Part shown: positions 16,129 to 24,797 of the stretch, piece by piece | Layout of the letters: every line of letters begins with the position of its first letter | Numbering within the stretch: the first letter of the stretch is position 1 | Source: Rhodobacter maris | Lineage (GTDB): Bacteria > Pseudomonadota > Alphaproteobacteria > Rhodobacterales > Rhodobacteraceae | DNA length: 64,000 nt | Assembly: GCF_900217815.1 (NCBI RefSeq) | Contig: NZ_OBMT01000009.1 | Coordinates: forward strand, 1 to 64,000 | Reading direction: 5' to 3' | Notes under the pieces: model-generated | The model's database searches: none | What the model saw: the letters and a program-made list of their open reading frames with translations, nothing else | Told to the model about the DNA's origin: nothing | Translations under genes and position numbers: made by a program

Positions 16129-17016
16129 ATGAGCGTCGCGGCATCGAAACACAATCTTGTTCTCGAACTCTTTGTCCGCACGGCCGACGAAAACTACATC
16201 ACTGCCCGCTGGTGTGCGATCAATCAGCTCAACACAGATTTTCTTTGGCTATCGCTTCATGCGCTTGAGAAATATCTCAAGGCTGTGCTTTTGCTCAACG
16301 GCGGCTCGTCCAGACGGAGCGCTTCCGATCAGAAAGCATACAGCCACGACATCGTTCGGCTTTACGCGGATGTGAAAACACTGGCTGGCGAGTTGCTGCC
16401 AGACAATCTTGCCAAGCCCGCCGATCTCGACATCTATCACTGGTCCGACCGAACGCCCGAGCAGTTCATGGAACACCTGCTTCGCAACGGGAATGCTGAC
16501 AATCGCTACCTGATCTATGGCTACGTCACCCGCAGTCAGGATCTGCACATGCTGGACGCGATGGTATTTGCCATTCGGCGTCTCATTTGCACTTTGGATG
16601 AGCGTTGGCTGCCGAGTAGAGAGCCGGACGCGCCGACGTTTACGAACCGCGAACTGCTCGTCCGTCAGCCAGAATACTATGGACGCCTTTTCATGCCGCT
16701 GGACGATTTGATTGGCGCCAAGGAGGAATCGGCGAAGCGCGCGGCGGCGTTAAATCTCAATATGGCGTTTGCGCCGGATGACTATCCGCACGAACCACTT
16801 CGGTCCGGCAGTTCGTCACGCAATCCGGTCATCATACGCCGCATTCTCGACCCATTGGAGAATGCCGACCCCCGGCGGGTAGCGGAAGGCGTCGAAATTG
16901 CGCGCTGGTTCCTTGCCAACGTGCAGGTGCCGAAAGGTAAGCCTGACGATCCCAGCGTGACAGAACAGATTGTGGCCGCCATACAGGCGGCTCAGGCTAA
17001 ACACGGAATCCCTTGA
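16129..17016 (+). CDS. HEPN-domain protein
   Basis: 295 residues. The N-terminal half has the HEPN layout: FLWLSLHALEKYLKAVLLLNG (about 38-58), then YSHDIVRLY (near 72-80), as in PF05168-type proteins. A catalytic RX4-6H motif typical of HEPN RNases is not clear here, so it may be a non-catalytic or partner-type HEPN. The C-terminal half (LLVRQPEYYGRLFMPLDDLI onward) is unassigned. HEPN proteins often pair with nucleases or nucleotidyltransferases in toxin and defence loci. ATG 16129 follows the PIN stop by ten bases and has AGGGAAAGC upstream. It is the last gene of the run; the next gene is convergent. Confidence 0.65.
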   Translation: MSVAASKHNLVLELFVRTADENYITARWCAINQLNTDFLWLSLHALEKYLKAVLLLNGGSSRRSASDQKAYSHDIVRLYADVKTLAGELLPDNLAKPADLDIYHWSDRTPEQFMEHLLRNGNADNRYLIYGYVTRSQDLHMLDAMVFAIRRLICTLDERWLPSREPDAPTFTNRELLVRQPEYYGRLFMPLDDLIGAKEESAKRAAALNLNMAFAPDDYPHEPLRSGSSSRNPVIIRRILDPLENADPRRVAEGVEIARWFLANVQVPKGKPDDPSVTEQIVAAIQAAQAKHGIP

Positions 17017-17037
17017 AGTGACGTTGGCCGCTCATGC

Positions 17038-18912
17038 TCAGGTGAGCGAGCGCAAACGGCGCCGCACCTCGTCCGCATGAGGCGTGAGCTGCTCAATGCA
17101 AAGCCGGTAGATAAACCAGCAAGCGTAGATCGCATCCCGTCCGCCAAATACCCACTGATGCAGCAGCCCGTGCGCCATTCTGTGACGGAGCGTCGGCCCA
17201 GCCTGGTGGTCGAACAGGTTTTCGATCTCGAACATGACAGCATCGCCGATAAGGTCTTCCAGCGGTTTGCGCCATTCACCCGACGGATTGAGCAGTGTGG
17301 AAAGCGTTGCGCTCGATTGTGTCAGATCGGATTTCAAACGCGTCGTGTCCACGTCCGCGGCGTTCAACACGTAGCGCAGGGAGTTTTCGAGTTGCGGCAC
17401 AAGAAGGTGTGCCGCCTCGATAAAATCACCGTTGAAGAAGTGGGCGAAGCCGCGCCCGAAGAGTGCTTCGTGGTGCGGCGGCACGAACGGGCTCATTGCC
17501 GCGAGCGTCGTCAGTACCAGCTCATCTGGGGCATGATCGAACACGATTTGGTAGCGGCCTGGCTCGATCTGCCCTGCTACAACCAAACCACGCCTCATCT
17601 GCTCGTGCTGGATGATCTGGACCCGAATGTTCGCCTCATTGGGAGGACTCGCGAAATCGCCGGCGGGTGGCGTCCGCGAGGTCGGCTTGAAGGTCTCATC
17701 ATAGATGACCGAGGCGAACAGGCTGCCAAAGGGAGATCGTCCAATGGATTCCTCCGCCTCGCGACGCAGGTCGGCGACGGCGGGTGAGCGACTTTGGACA
17801 GCGTAGATGAGGAGAGCATCCGCCAGTTCCTTGCCGCCCAATTGTGCCTTGGTCCCCTCGACAATCTCGGAGATGTCGGTCGAGGACGAAATTGGCGCCA
17901 TGAAATCGGCGATATCACCCTGCTTGCGCACCAAACGCGCTTGCAGATCAGCGCGTCTTGCATTCGTGCCTCGAACTCGTCGCAACGTCGCAATCGCCTG
18001 TTCAAGCCAGTGGGTCTCGTGCATAGGGCTTTTCGCCATGCGATCGGCAGTTTCGACGAGCCGCTCCGCGACCTGAACTAGCGCCCGGTCGGCATCGACT
18101 TTTCGATCGGCACGCGAATAAGCGCGAGCGGTCAGACGCCAAAGCTGCTCCGATCCGTCTTCGTCGCCAGCCGCCGCCCTGGAGACGGCAAACGCTTCTG
18201 CCGCTTTTGCAAGAATTGCGGCCCTTGTCGTCTGGAAGTCCAGTTCCAGATCGCTCGCCCGCACGAAACCGAACACATCTTCTCGCTTCATCGCCCGCTG
18301 CCGGACCTTCTTGGCAAGTGAAACGAGATCATCGGTTCGCCCGCCGCCCCAGCCGATCTGCCGTTGCAGGACGCTAGCGCGGCGCAGCAGGTCAAGCGCA
18401 CGAGGGCCGCTTGCCTCATTGCGGTGGCTTCGCATCTCGGCCTTGCCCGCCAAAAGTCGGCGGACGCATTCGATATAGCTCTCGATCGCCAGTCGAGCGG
18501 CTTCGTGCTGCTTGGTGTTCACCCATGCGAGATCAGCCAGCCGCGCTTTGAGGGCGGGGTGGGCAACCTCAGCCGCCAGCTCGCCGAATACCAGTGACTG
18601 TTTGCCTCTATATGTGAGGGGCGTTGGACTTGATCCGGTCGCCCACGCCATCAGCGGGGTGAACGGTTTCAATGGCTCGCCTGCCTGTAGACCCATCGTA
18701 CAAACACCGCCCAGAAGATTGTAGACGGCAGCCTTCTCTCCATCGCCAGCCAACTCGGCCGCGTCGCGCGCCGTCGAATAGTGTCGCCACAGCACCGAGC
18801 AGTCGACTGAACGCTCGCCAGAGATCGGCATCTCTGGGTCGGCCGATAGAATAGCCGCGAGCACGATCAAGGAGGGTTCGGATTTCTGTTCAGTCTGCGG
18901 CGCGTCGGACAT
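17038..18912 (-). CDS. DUF4209-type protein with C-terminal HEPN motif
   Basis: 624 residues. The C-terminal region matches the DUF4209 pattern: AAHLLVPQLENSLRYVL, then LFDHQAGPTLRHRMAHGLL, where R-HRMA-H (about 576-581) is the RX4H motif of catalytic HEPN RNases. The N-terminal 450 residues are mainly helical and unassigned. HEPN RNases with large helical N-termini are common in abortive-infection type defence; I infer such a role. Start taken at ATG 18912 (MSDAPQTEQ); the in-frame ATG at 18990 would add 26 residues without clear coding character. It faces the HEPN gene end-on with 21 bases between their stops. Confidence 0.75.
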   Translation of the reverse strand: MSDAPQTEQKSEPSLIVLAAILSADPEMPISGERSVDCSVLWRHYSTARDAAELAGDGEKAAVYNLLGGVCTMGLQAGEPLKPFTPLMAWATGSSPTPLTYRGKQSLVFGELAAEVAHPALKARLADLAWVNTKQHEAARLAIESYIECVRRLLAGKAEMRSHRNEASGPRALDLLRRASVLQRQIGWGGGRTDDLVSLAKKVRQRAMKREDVFGFVRASDLELDFQTTRAAILAKAAEAFAVSRAAAGDEDGSEQLWRLTARAYSRADRKVDADRALVQVAERLVETADRMAKSPMHETHWLEQAIATLRRVRGTNARRADLQARLVRKQGDIADFMAPISSSTDISEIVEGTKAQLGGKELADALLIYAVQSRSPAVADLRREAEESIGRSPFGSLFASVIYDETFKPTSRTPPAGDFASPPNEANIRVQIIQHEQMRRGLVVAGQIEPGRYQIVFDHAPDELVLTTLAAMSPFVPPHHEALFGRGFAHFFNGDFIEAAHLLVPQLENSLRYVLNAADVDTTRLKSDLTQSSATLSTLLNPSGEWRKPLEDLIGDAVMFEIENLFDHQAGPTLRHRMAHGLLHQWVFGGRDAIYACWFIYRLCIEQLTPHADEVRRRLRSLT

Positions 18913-19447
18913 GAATGTAAGACTCGGTGGAGGTTCCGCTGATCCTCGCACAGTAAAGGCCTGTGACGCGATGGTCGCAGTGACAGGCATGAGATATATT
19001 GCGGCATTAGAGGGCTATAGCGTAGACATAGTTCTCATCTTCACCCCGGCGCGGCGCGCCAAATCCCATACTAACGCACTTTTTAAAAACTGTTGGCGCG
19101 GCGTTTTGTCGGCCATTGTTCTTCGTGTTTCATCCCACGGTTTGTTGCTGCGATCCTTTCGCAGGAATGGAAGGAAGCCCTATGGGACAGATAGGTCACG
19201 GCGGCGCCCCGCCCCCCACGCCATCCGAGCCGGGCAGTTTCATCCTAGATCCGATCCACCAGAGGCGGGGACTGAACAGCCAGAGGGGCCAGTTTCCACA
19301 GGAGGCCCGGGCGGCGGCGTAAACGGCTCGCCTGAAAGGCGGTAACCGCGCACCGCCTTTCGAAAGCGCCGACACCTTCTCAGCATGCGTTGGGCCGCGC
19401 GGGTCCGGCTTTTTCGGAATTCCCGATCTTCCGCGCCGCCCAGGCGC
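18913..19447. other. Gene-poor stretch with transposase remnant
   Basis: No intact gene. It contains the start of the DUF4209 gene's upstream region, an 8-base inverted repeat (CGCGCCAA at 19055-19062 and TTGGCGCG at 19093-19100) around an AT-rich spacer, and a decayed transposase start listed separately. It marks the right edge of the accessory block. Confidence 0.5.
19182..19322 (+). pseudogene. Decayed N-terminus of an IS481-type transposase
   Basis: The frame from ATG 19182 begins MGQIGHGGAPPPTPSE. IS481-family transposases commonly begin MGQxxHGSATTT; the first dozen codons agree apart from a few substitutions and a small deletion, after which the likeness is lost and the frame stops at 19322. 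The leader GGAATGGAAGGAAGCCCT in front of the ATG is also typical. Identification is from memory and the match is short. Confidence 0.4.
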
Positions 19448-19885
19448 TTACGCTCTGCCGGGGTCGTTGAGAATGATGTAGCCCCGGCCTGTCATGCAGC
19501 GGTCCACGACGCGGCGCGGACCATAGGTGACAAGATCGTGGTCATAATCGCCCGAAGTCGCGCCAATCGCGGCGCCCGCGGCGGCGCCCTGCGCAATATA
19601 GCTGCCCTGATAATGAGAGTGCGAGCCGGCTGCCGCACCAACGAGCGCGCCAACAATCAGGCCCGCGACCATCTGCTGGCCGATTTCCTTCTGCTGGCGC
19701 TCCTTGTACTCGGCCTCGACCTGCGTCGCGATCGCGCGGCATTGCGCGAGGTCGGCTTCATATTTGGCGGGCCGAATTTTGGCGGTATCGACGACAGGGC
19801 GATAGTCCTGCAGCGTTTGCACGGGCTCGCAAGCTGTGAGCCCGAGGGTCGCGGCGAGAAAAATCGTGACAGGTATCCGTTTCAT
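19448..19885 (-). CDS. Glycine-zipper lipoprotein
   Basis: 145 residues from ATG 19885. MKRIPVTIFLAATLGLTAC is a lipoprotein signal with lipobox LTAC, so Cys19 should be lipidated. A glycine/alanine-rich hydrophobic segment (MVAGLIVGALVGAAAG and AAAGAAIGATSG, about 72-110) forms a glycine zipper, as in Gly-zipper outer-membrane lipoproteins. Two more Cys (LAQCRA and VDRCMTGRGY) could form a disulfide in the periplasm. Function unknown; the family is often linked with envelope stress. Divergent from the type I secretion genes, about 230 bases away. An in-frame ATG at 19942 is less likely as it would bury the signal peptide. Confidence 0.75.
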   Translation of the reverse strand: MKRIPVTIFLAATLGLTACEPVQTLQDYRPVVDTAKIRPAKYEADLAQCRAIATQVEAEYKERQQKEIGQQMVAGLIVGALVGAAAGSHSHYQGSYIAQGAAAGAAIGATSGDYDHDLVTYGPRRVVDRCMTGRGYIILNDPGRA

Positions 19886-20112
19886 GAAAGCGCTCCGAAT
19901 GGCAATGCGCGAAGGATTGATGACGGGCGCCCTGATTCGCAAAGGGTTTCAGTGTGACCCGGGCGCGCAGGCGGATACCCGTGGCGCCTCCGCTGCAAGC
20001 GGGCCGGTGCCGGGGCGGCAGGTCGCCGGAAGCAGCCCTCGGCGCGGAGCCTGCCAACAGGAAAGTTGATGCGGGAAAGGCGCCATTAACGAAGCTCGGC
20101 TAGCGTCGCGCC

Positions 20113-22290
20113 ATGAGCATCGCACCGCCTCCCCGCCTGCAGGAAGAATTCGCCATCGGAAACGCGCCGATGACGACGCTCCGCGCGTTGTTCCTGTTGT
20201 GCCTCCATCACGGGGTCACGCTGCCGGTTCAGGAATTTCCCGCGCTGCGGGAGGGAGATTTTGCGCCGATGATCGAGGCGACGCTGCGCCGCACGGGCTT
20301 TCGCGTGCGTTCGCTGCGCGGTGCCGGCTGGCGCCTGGCCTCGCGACTCGGCGGCGCCTATCCGGCCCTGTGCGAGGGGCGTGACGGCGGCTGGTTCATT
20401 CTGGTGCATGTGGTCGACCTGCCGGGCGGAGCGCAGGCGGCGATTCTGGATCCGGCGCAGGAAGCCAAAGGGATCCAGCTTCTGCCGCAAGCAGAATTCG
20501 AGGCGCGCTGGAGCGGCAAGATCCTGCTTGCGCAACTGAAAAAGACCGCAACCACGGCGCGGCGTCCGTTCGGGCTTGCCTGGTTCCTGCCCGCGCTCTG
20601 GAGGCAACGGGGCGCACTTGCCGGCGTGGCCACCGCGGTGATCGTGGGCAACCTGATCTCTTATTGCCTGCCGTTCCTGACCCAGGTGATGATCGACAAG
20701 GTGATCGGGCATCACACCTGGAACACGCTCTTTTCAATCGTCGGGGTCTATGTCTTCCTCGCGGTTTTCGATGCCTCCTTCACCTATGTCCGCTCCCGGC
20801 TGATGCTCATTGCGGGCGGGCGGATCGATGCCGGAATCGGCGCGGCGGTGCATGCGCATCTGCTCTCGCTGCCGCTTTCCGTGTTCGAGACGACGCCGTC
20901 CGGGGTGCTCGCACGCAACATGCAACTGACGGAGAAGGTGCGCCATTTCCTTTCGGGTCGGTTGTTCCAGACACTGCTGGATGCCGCTCTTCTGCCGCTG
21001 CTGCTGACGCTGATGGCGCTGCTCTCGGGGATGATGACGCTCACGGTTCTGGGCTTTGCGCTCACTATTGCCGGATTGCTGGCCGCCTTTCTGCCCGCGC
21101 TGCAACGCCGTCTGAGCGCGCTTTACGATGCCGAGGCGAACCGGCAGGCGCATCTGGTTGAAACGCTGCACAACATGCGAACCGTCAAGGCGCTGGTGCT
21201 CGAAGGGACGCGCCGCAGCCTGTGGGAAAATGCGCTCTCGCGCTCGATCCGCAGCCAGTGGGCGGTGGGCGAGCTTTCGGCCTCGGTGGGCGCGCTCACC
21301 GGGCTCATGGAAAAGCTGATGCAGGTCACCCTTCTCGGGCTCGGCACCGGGCTGGTGTTGCAGGGCGAGATTTCTGTCGGCACGCTCGTGGCCTTCATGA
21401 TGCTCTCGGGGCGGGTTACCGGGCCTTTGGTGCAGATCGTCGGGCTGATCAACGAATGGCAGGAGGCGGCGCTGGCCGTGCGCACCATTCGCGGCATGAT
21501 GGACCATCCGCCCGAACGCGGCCCGGAGGTGCGCCCGATCAAGCCGCAGTTGACCGGCGCAATCCGGATCGAGGATCTGCGGTTTTGCTACCCCGGCTCC
21601 TCCGCCCCCGCACTCGACGGCCTCAGCCTCGAGATTGCCGCCGGTCAGGTGATTGGCGTTGTCGGCCGGTCCGGGTCGGGCAAAACGACCTTGACGCGCC
21701 TTTTGCAAGGCATCGGCAGCCCGCAATCGGGGCGCATTCTCTATAACGGTGAAGACATCCGTCATATCGACCTCGATCACCTGCGCCGCTCGGTGGGCAT
21801 CGTGCTGCAGGAAAATGTGTTATTCCGCGGTAGCTTGCGCGAGAACATCTCGATGGCGCGCCCCGATGCGGGTCATGAGGCCGTGTTGCGCGCAGCCGAG
21901 CTGGCGGGCGCCACGGAATTCATCGACCGTCTGCCCCGCGGCCTCGATACGGTTGTCGAGGAGGGCGGGGCCAACCTGTCGGGGGGGCAACGGCAGCGCA
22001 TCGCTCTTGCGCGCGCGCTTCTGGCCGACCCGCCGATCCTGATCCTTGACGAGGCGACCAGCGCGCTCGATCCGGAATCCGAAGCGCTGGTGAACCGCAA
22101 TATCGCGGCCATCGCGCAGGGGCGGACGGTGATCGTGGTGTCGCACCGGATCTCCTCGCTCTCTCGCTCGGATGCCATTCTTGTGCTGGATCGCGGCCGG
22201 ATCGAGGATTTCGCGCCGCATGCCGTGCTGCTCCAGCGCTCGGAAACCTATCGCCACCTCTGGCAGCAGCAAGCAGGGCACAGCGCATGA
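20113..22290 (+). CDS. Type I secretion ABC transporter (HlyB-like, C39-like domain)
   Basis: 725-residue fused ABC exporter. Residues 1-135 form a C39-peptidase-like domain: the His (LVHVVDL) and Asp (ILDP) regions are there but the catalytic Cys motif QxxxxxC is missing, as in the HlyB class that binds but does not cleave its substrate. Six membrane helices follow (about 155-430), then a nucleotide-binding domain with Walker A GRSGSGKTT (near 518), LSGGQ (near 622) and Walker B ILILDEATSALDPE. It should power export of an RTX-type or similar protein across both membranes with the HlyD-type partner, whose ATG overlaps this stop by four bases. No TolC homologue or obvious substrate is in the window. 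Confidence 0.88.
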   Translation: MSIAPPPRLQEEFAIGNAPMTTLRALFLLCLHHGVTLPVQEFPALREGDFAPMIEATLRRTGFRVRSLRGAGWRLASRLGGAYPALCEGRDGGWFILVHVVDLPGGAQAAILDPAQEAKGIQLLPQAEFEARWSGKILLAQLKKTATTARRPFGLAWFLPALWRQRGALAGVATAVIVGNLISYCLPFLTQVMIDKVIGHHTWNTLFSIVGVYVFLAVFDASFTYVRSRLMLIAGGRIDAGIGAAVHAHLLSLPLSVFETTPSGVLARNMQLTEKVRHFLSGRLFQTLLDAALLPLLLTLMALLSGMMTLTVLGFALTIAGLLAAFLPALQRRLSALYDAEANRQAHLVETLHNMRTVKALVLEGTRRSLWENALSRSIRSQWAVGELSASVGALTGLMEKLMQVTLLGLGTGLVLQGEISVGTLVAFMMLSGRVTGPLVQIVGLINEWQEAALAVRTIRGMMDHPPERGPEVRPIKPQLTGAIRIEDLRFCYPGSSAPALDGLSLEIAAGQVIGVVGRSGSGKTTLTRLLQGIGSPQSGRILYNGEDIRHIDLDHLRRSVGIVLQENVLFRGSLRENISMARPDAGHEAVLRAAELAGATEFIDRLPRGLDTVVEEGGANLSGGQRQRIALARALLADPPILILDEATSALDPESEALVNRNIAAIAQGRTVIVVSHRISSLSRSDAILVLDRGRIEDFAPHAVLLQRSETYRHLWQQQAGHSA

Positions 22291-23603
22291 CCGCCCCCCG
22301 TGCCGTTGACCGTCACGCAGTCGAATTTCAAAGCGATATCGAGCGGTTGCAACTCGAACCTGCACCGCTTCTGCTGCGGCTCTGGCCCGGCCTTGCGGCG
22401 GCGCTCATCGCGGGAGTGTTGCTGCTTGCCGCGTTTCTGCCGGTCGATGTGGTGGTGGTCGCCCCCGGCCAGCTGGCCGCGGCGGAACCGCCGCTCCTGT
22501 TGCGCTCGGGCGCAACGGCCCGGCTTGACATGGTTACCGTCCATCCTGGCGACATCGTTCAGCCCGGCCAGATTCTGGCCCATCTTGACCCGACCCTGCC
22601 CGAGGCCGATCTCGCCGCGCTGTTGACGGAACGGGAATCCCTGCGCGCGCGGATTGCCCGTTTCGAGGCGGAACGCGACGGCAGCAACCTCGATACGCAC
22701 ACGCCCGCATTCGTCAGCGAAGCCTTGGCCCTTGCAGAAAGCCGGCGCGAGGCGCAGAGCCGTCGCGCCGCCTTGCAGACCGAAATCGCTGCCGCCGAAA
22801 AGCTGATTGCCGCCGCGACGGCCGATGGGGCGGGCTTGGCCGAACAGCTCGGCATAGCGCGCGACGTCGAGGCGATGCGGGAGACCCTGGTCGAACGTCA
22901 GAGCGGCTCTCAGCTTGCCGTGCTCGAGGCGCGGATGACGCGGCTGCGTGCCGAGGCCGATCTGCGCGATCACGACTCCCGGCTGCAGCAATTGCACGAA
23001 CAGCGCGCGCGGGCGCTTTCCGAGCTTGAGGTGTTCGAGGCGAGCCAGACCCGCACGGCCACCGAGGCGCTTGCCGACGCCCGGCCGCGGCTGGCGATCA
23101 TCGACGAAGAGATCGCGAAAGCCCGCCTGCTGCGGCAGATGTCCGATCTGGTCGCGCCGCGGCCGGGTGTCGTGCTGAGTGTGGCGGAAGGCGGGGCGGG
23201 CAGTCTGATCACCTCGGGCGAGCCCGTCGTGGTGCTCGTGCCGACCGATGTGCCGCTGATCGCCGAAGTCGGGCTGCGCTCGGTCGATGTCGGGCGCGCG
23301 GTGGCCGGTGATCCGGTCCATATCAAGATCGATGCCTTTCCCTGGCGCCAATATGGGCAGATGACCGGGGTTCTCTCCGAGGTTGGTCATGCGAGCTTCA
23401 GCCAGGAAGGCAGTGCGGAGGCTCGGCACCGGGCCCGGGTCAACTTCGACGCCGACAGTCATCTCGACGCGCTGCCGCCCGGGGCGGCGCTTCTGCCGGG
23501 GATGACGCTTTCCGCTGAAATCCATGTCGGCAATCGCACGCTTCTGGCCACGTTCTTCGAACCGGTGCTGCGCGGCCTTTCCGAAGCCCTGCGCGAACCC
23601 TGA
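22287..23603 (+). CDS. HlyD-family membrane fusion protein (type I secretion)
   Basis: 438 residues: short cytoplasmic N-terminus, one membrane helix (about 30-55), lipoyl-like half motif (VVVAPGQLAAAEPP), a long coiled coil (about 110-285, with repeated ESRREAQSRRAALQTEIAAA-type helices), then a second lipoyl half and beta-barrel with VVVLVPTDVPLIAEVGLRSV and HIKIDAFPWRQYG, the HlyD signature region. It links the inner-membrane ABC exporter to a TolC-type channel. ATG at 22287 overlaps the exporter stop (ATGA), so the two are coupled. The channel partner must be encoded elsewhere. Confidence 0.88.
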   Translation: MTAPRAVDRHAVEFQSDIERLQLEPAPLLLRLWPGLAAALIAGVLLLAAFLPVDVVVVAPGQLAAAEPPLLLRSGATARLDMVTVHPGDIVQPGQILAHLDPTLPEADLAALLTERESLRARIARFEAERDGSNLDTHTPAFVSEALALAESRREAQSRRAALQTEIAAAEKLIAAATADGAGLAEQLGIARDVEAMRETLVERQSGSQLAVLEARMTRLRAEADLRDHDSRLQQLHEQRARALSELEVFEASQTRTATEALADARPRLAIIDEEIAKARLLRQMSDLVAPRPGVVLSVAEGGAGSLITSGEPVVVLVPTDVPLIAEVGLRSVDVGRAVAGDPVHIKIDAFPWRQYGQMTGVLSEVGHASFSQEGSAEARHRARVNFDADSHLDALPPGAALLPGMTLSAEIHVGNRTLLATFFEPVLRGLSEALREP

Positions 23604-23623
23604 GCCTGACGGCGCAAAGGTGA

Positions 23624-23639
23624 CGGGTCGGCCGACCCG
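23624..23639. terminator. Palindromic hairpin after the secretion genes
   Basis: CGGGTCGGCCGACCCG is a perfect 16-base palindrome, 21 bases after the HlyD stop. It may form a strong hairpin that ends or stabilises the transcript, but no T-tract follows. Confidence 0.35.
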
Positions 23640-23703
23640 CGGCGCATCAGCACCCCTTCGGGACGCCAGTGGCCCCGGCAGGAAAGCTGATTTTGGTATC
23701 CCG

Positions 23704-24675
23704 CTAACAGCGGAACGCGCGTGGCCGTTTCCCGTCACCCGATGGCGCGGGACCGAGCACGGAGGAGGGGGCGATGCCATAGCGGCGCCGAAATGCGGTG
23801 GCGAAGCTTTCCACCGAGACAAAGCCCGCCACCTCGGCCGCCTGCGCCACAGCTACGCCCTCGCGCAGGGCCGTGGCCGCACGCTCCATGCGCAGGCTGC
23901 GCAGCCGCTCCTTGGCCGAGACGCCATAGGCGCGCTGAAAAAGCCGTTGCAGCGAAGAGAGGCTGAGCCCCGCCGTCGCGGCAATCTGCGCCAGATCAGG
24001 CACCGGGCCCGGGCGCAACGCGGCGGCCTCGATCCGCGAAAGCCGGTCGCGCTCGCTCGGACGGAGCGCGCCGGGCGCGCTCAGGAGCCGCTCCGCGAGC
24101 CCCGCCACCAGCGTGAGCGCCAGCGCCTCGCGCGCCAGCGCCGCCTGCGGGCCCGGCTCGGCGCGGTCGAGCGCGAGCAATCGCTCTGCCATGCCGATCT
24201 CGGCGGCGGTGGCGGGCCAGTCTTCATGGCGGAAGGCGGCGCCATCGAGCACGGTTTCGACGTGGACGCCGCGGGCCGCGAGCCAGTCCCAGCTCAGGTC
24301 GATGCTGACCTTGCGCAGCAGGCTCCCCGCCCGCGCACGGCGGCGAAACGGCGCGGGGGCGGCGAGCGCGTAAAAGGCGATCCGCACCGGTGCATCACCC
24401 TGCCGGGTCAGCCGCAAGGGGTGCGGACCGATGAAGGCCTCCACCTCGCCCGCGAGCACCAGATGCAGCACCAGCCCCGCTGTGCGCATCAGCCGCGTCT
24501 CGAAATCGGTCGCGGCGACGGCATCGAGCGTATGCAGCCTGAGCCCCGAGGCAATCTCCCCCGCGCGGCGACGTCCCTCGAGCGCCACCCGCTCGGGCCG
24601 AATCGTGGCGCCGAAATCCACCCCCGAGTGGTGCGCCCCGGCGGCAATGTCCCCAAGCAGGATCGGTTTCGTCAT
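23704..24675 (-). CDS. AraC-family transcriptional regulator
   Basis: 323 residues. The C-terminal 100 residues hold the double helix-turn-helix of AraC/XylS proteins (LAQIAATAGLSLSSLQRLFQ, then YGVSAKERLRSLRMERA and VAEVAGFVSVESFATAFRRRYG). The N-terminal 200 residues are the variable ligand-binding part. It is divergent from the TonB-dependent receptor (122 bases between starts), so it most likely activates siderophore uptake when the cognate siderophore enters, as PchR- and AlcR-type regulators do. Start taken at ATG 24675; the longer in-frame start at 24804 would overlap the receptor gene. Confidence 0.85.
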   Translation of the reverse strand: MTKPILLGDIAAGAHHSGVDFGATIRPERVALEGRRRAGEIASGLRLHTLDAVAATDFETRLMRTAGLVLHLVLAGEVEAFIGPHPLRLTRQGDAPVRIAFYALAAPAPFRRRARAGSLLRKVSIDLSWDWLAARGVHVETVLDGAAFRHEDWPATAAEIGMAERLLALDRAEPGPQAALAREALALTLVAGLAERLLSAPGALRPSERDRLSRIEAAALRPGPVPDLAQIAATAGLSLSSLQRLFQRAYGVSAKERLRSLRMERAATALREGVAVAQAAEVAGFVSVESFATAFRRRYGIAPSSVLGPAPSGDGKRPRAFRC

Positions 24676-24755
24676 CAAGGCCCCGCTTTGACAGTTTCGG
24701 CAAGCATTCTGAGCGTTTTCGCAAGCCCGGCCGATGGCGGCGCGGCGCGTCCCGG

Positions 24756-24767
24756 GTAATATATTAC
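24756..24767. promoter_or_regulatory. Palindrome in the AraC/receptor intergenic region
   Basis: GTAATATATTAC is a perfect 12-base palindrome, followed by AT-rich sequence, 30 bases before the receptor ATG in otherwise GC-rich DNA. It is a candidate operator for an iron regulator or part of the receptor promoter; which protein binds is not known. Confidence 0.4.
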
Positions 24768-24797
24768 AAAAATAATCGGAAATGAAGGAGCCTCTCG

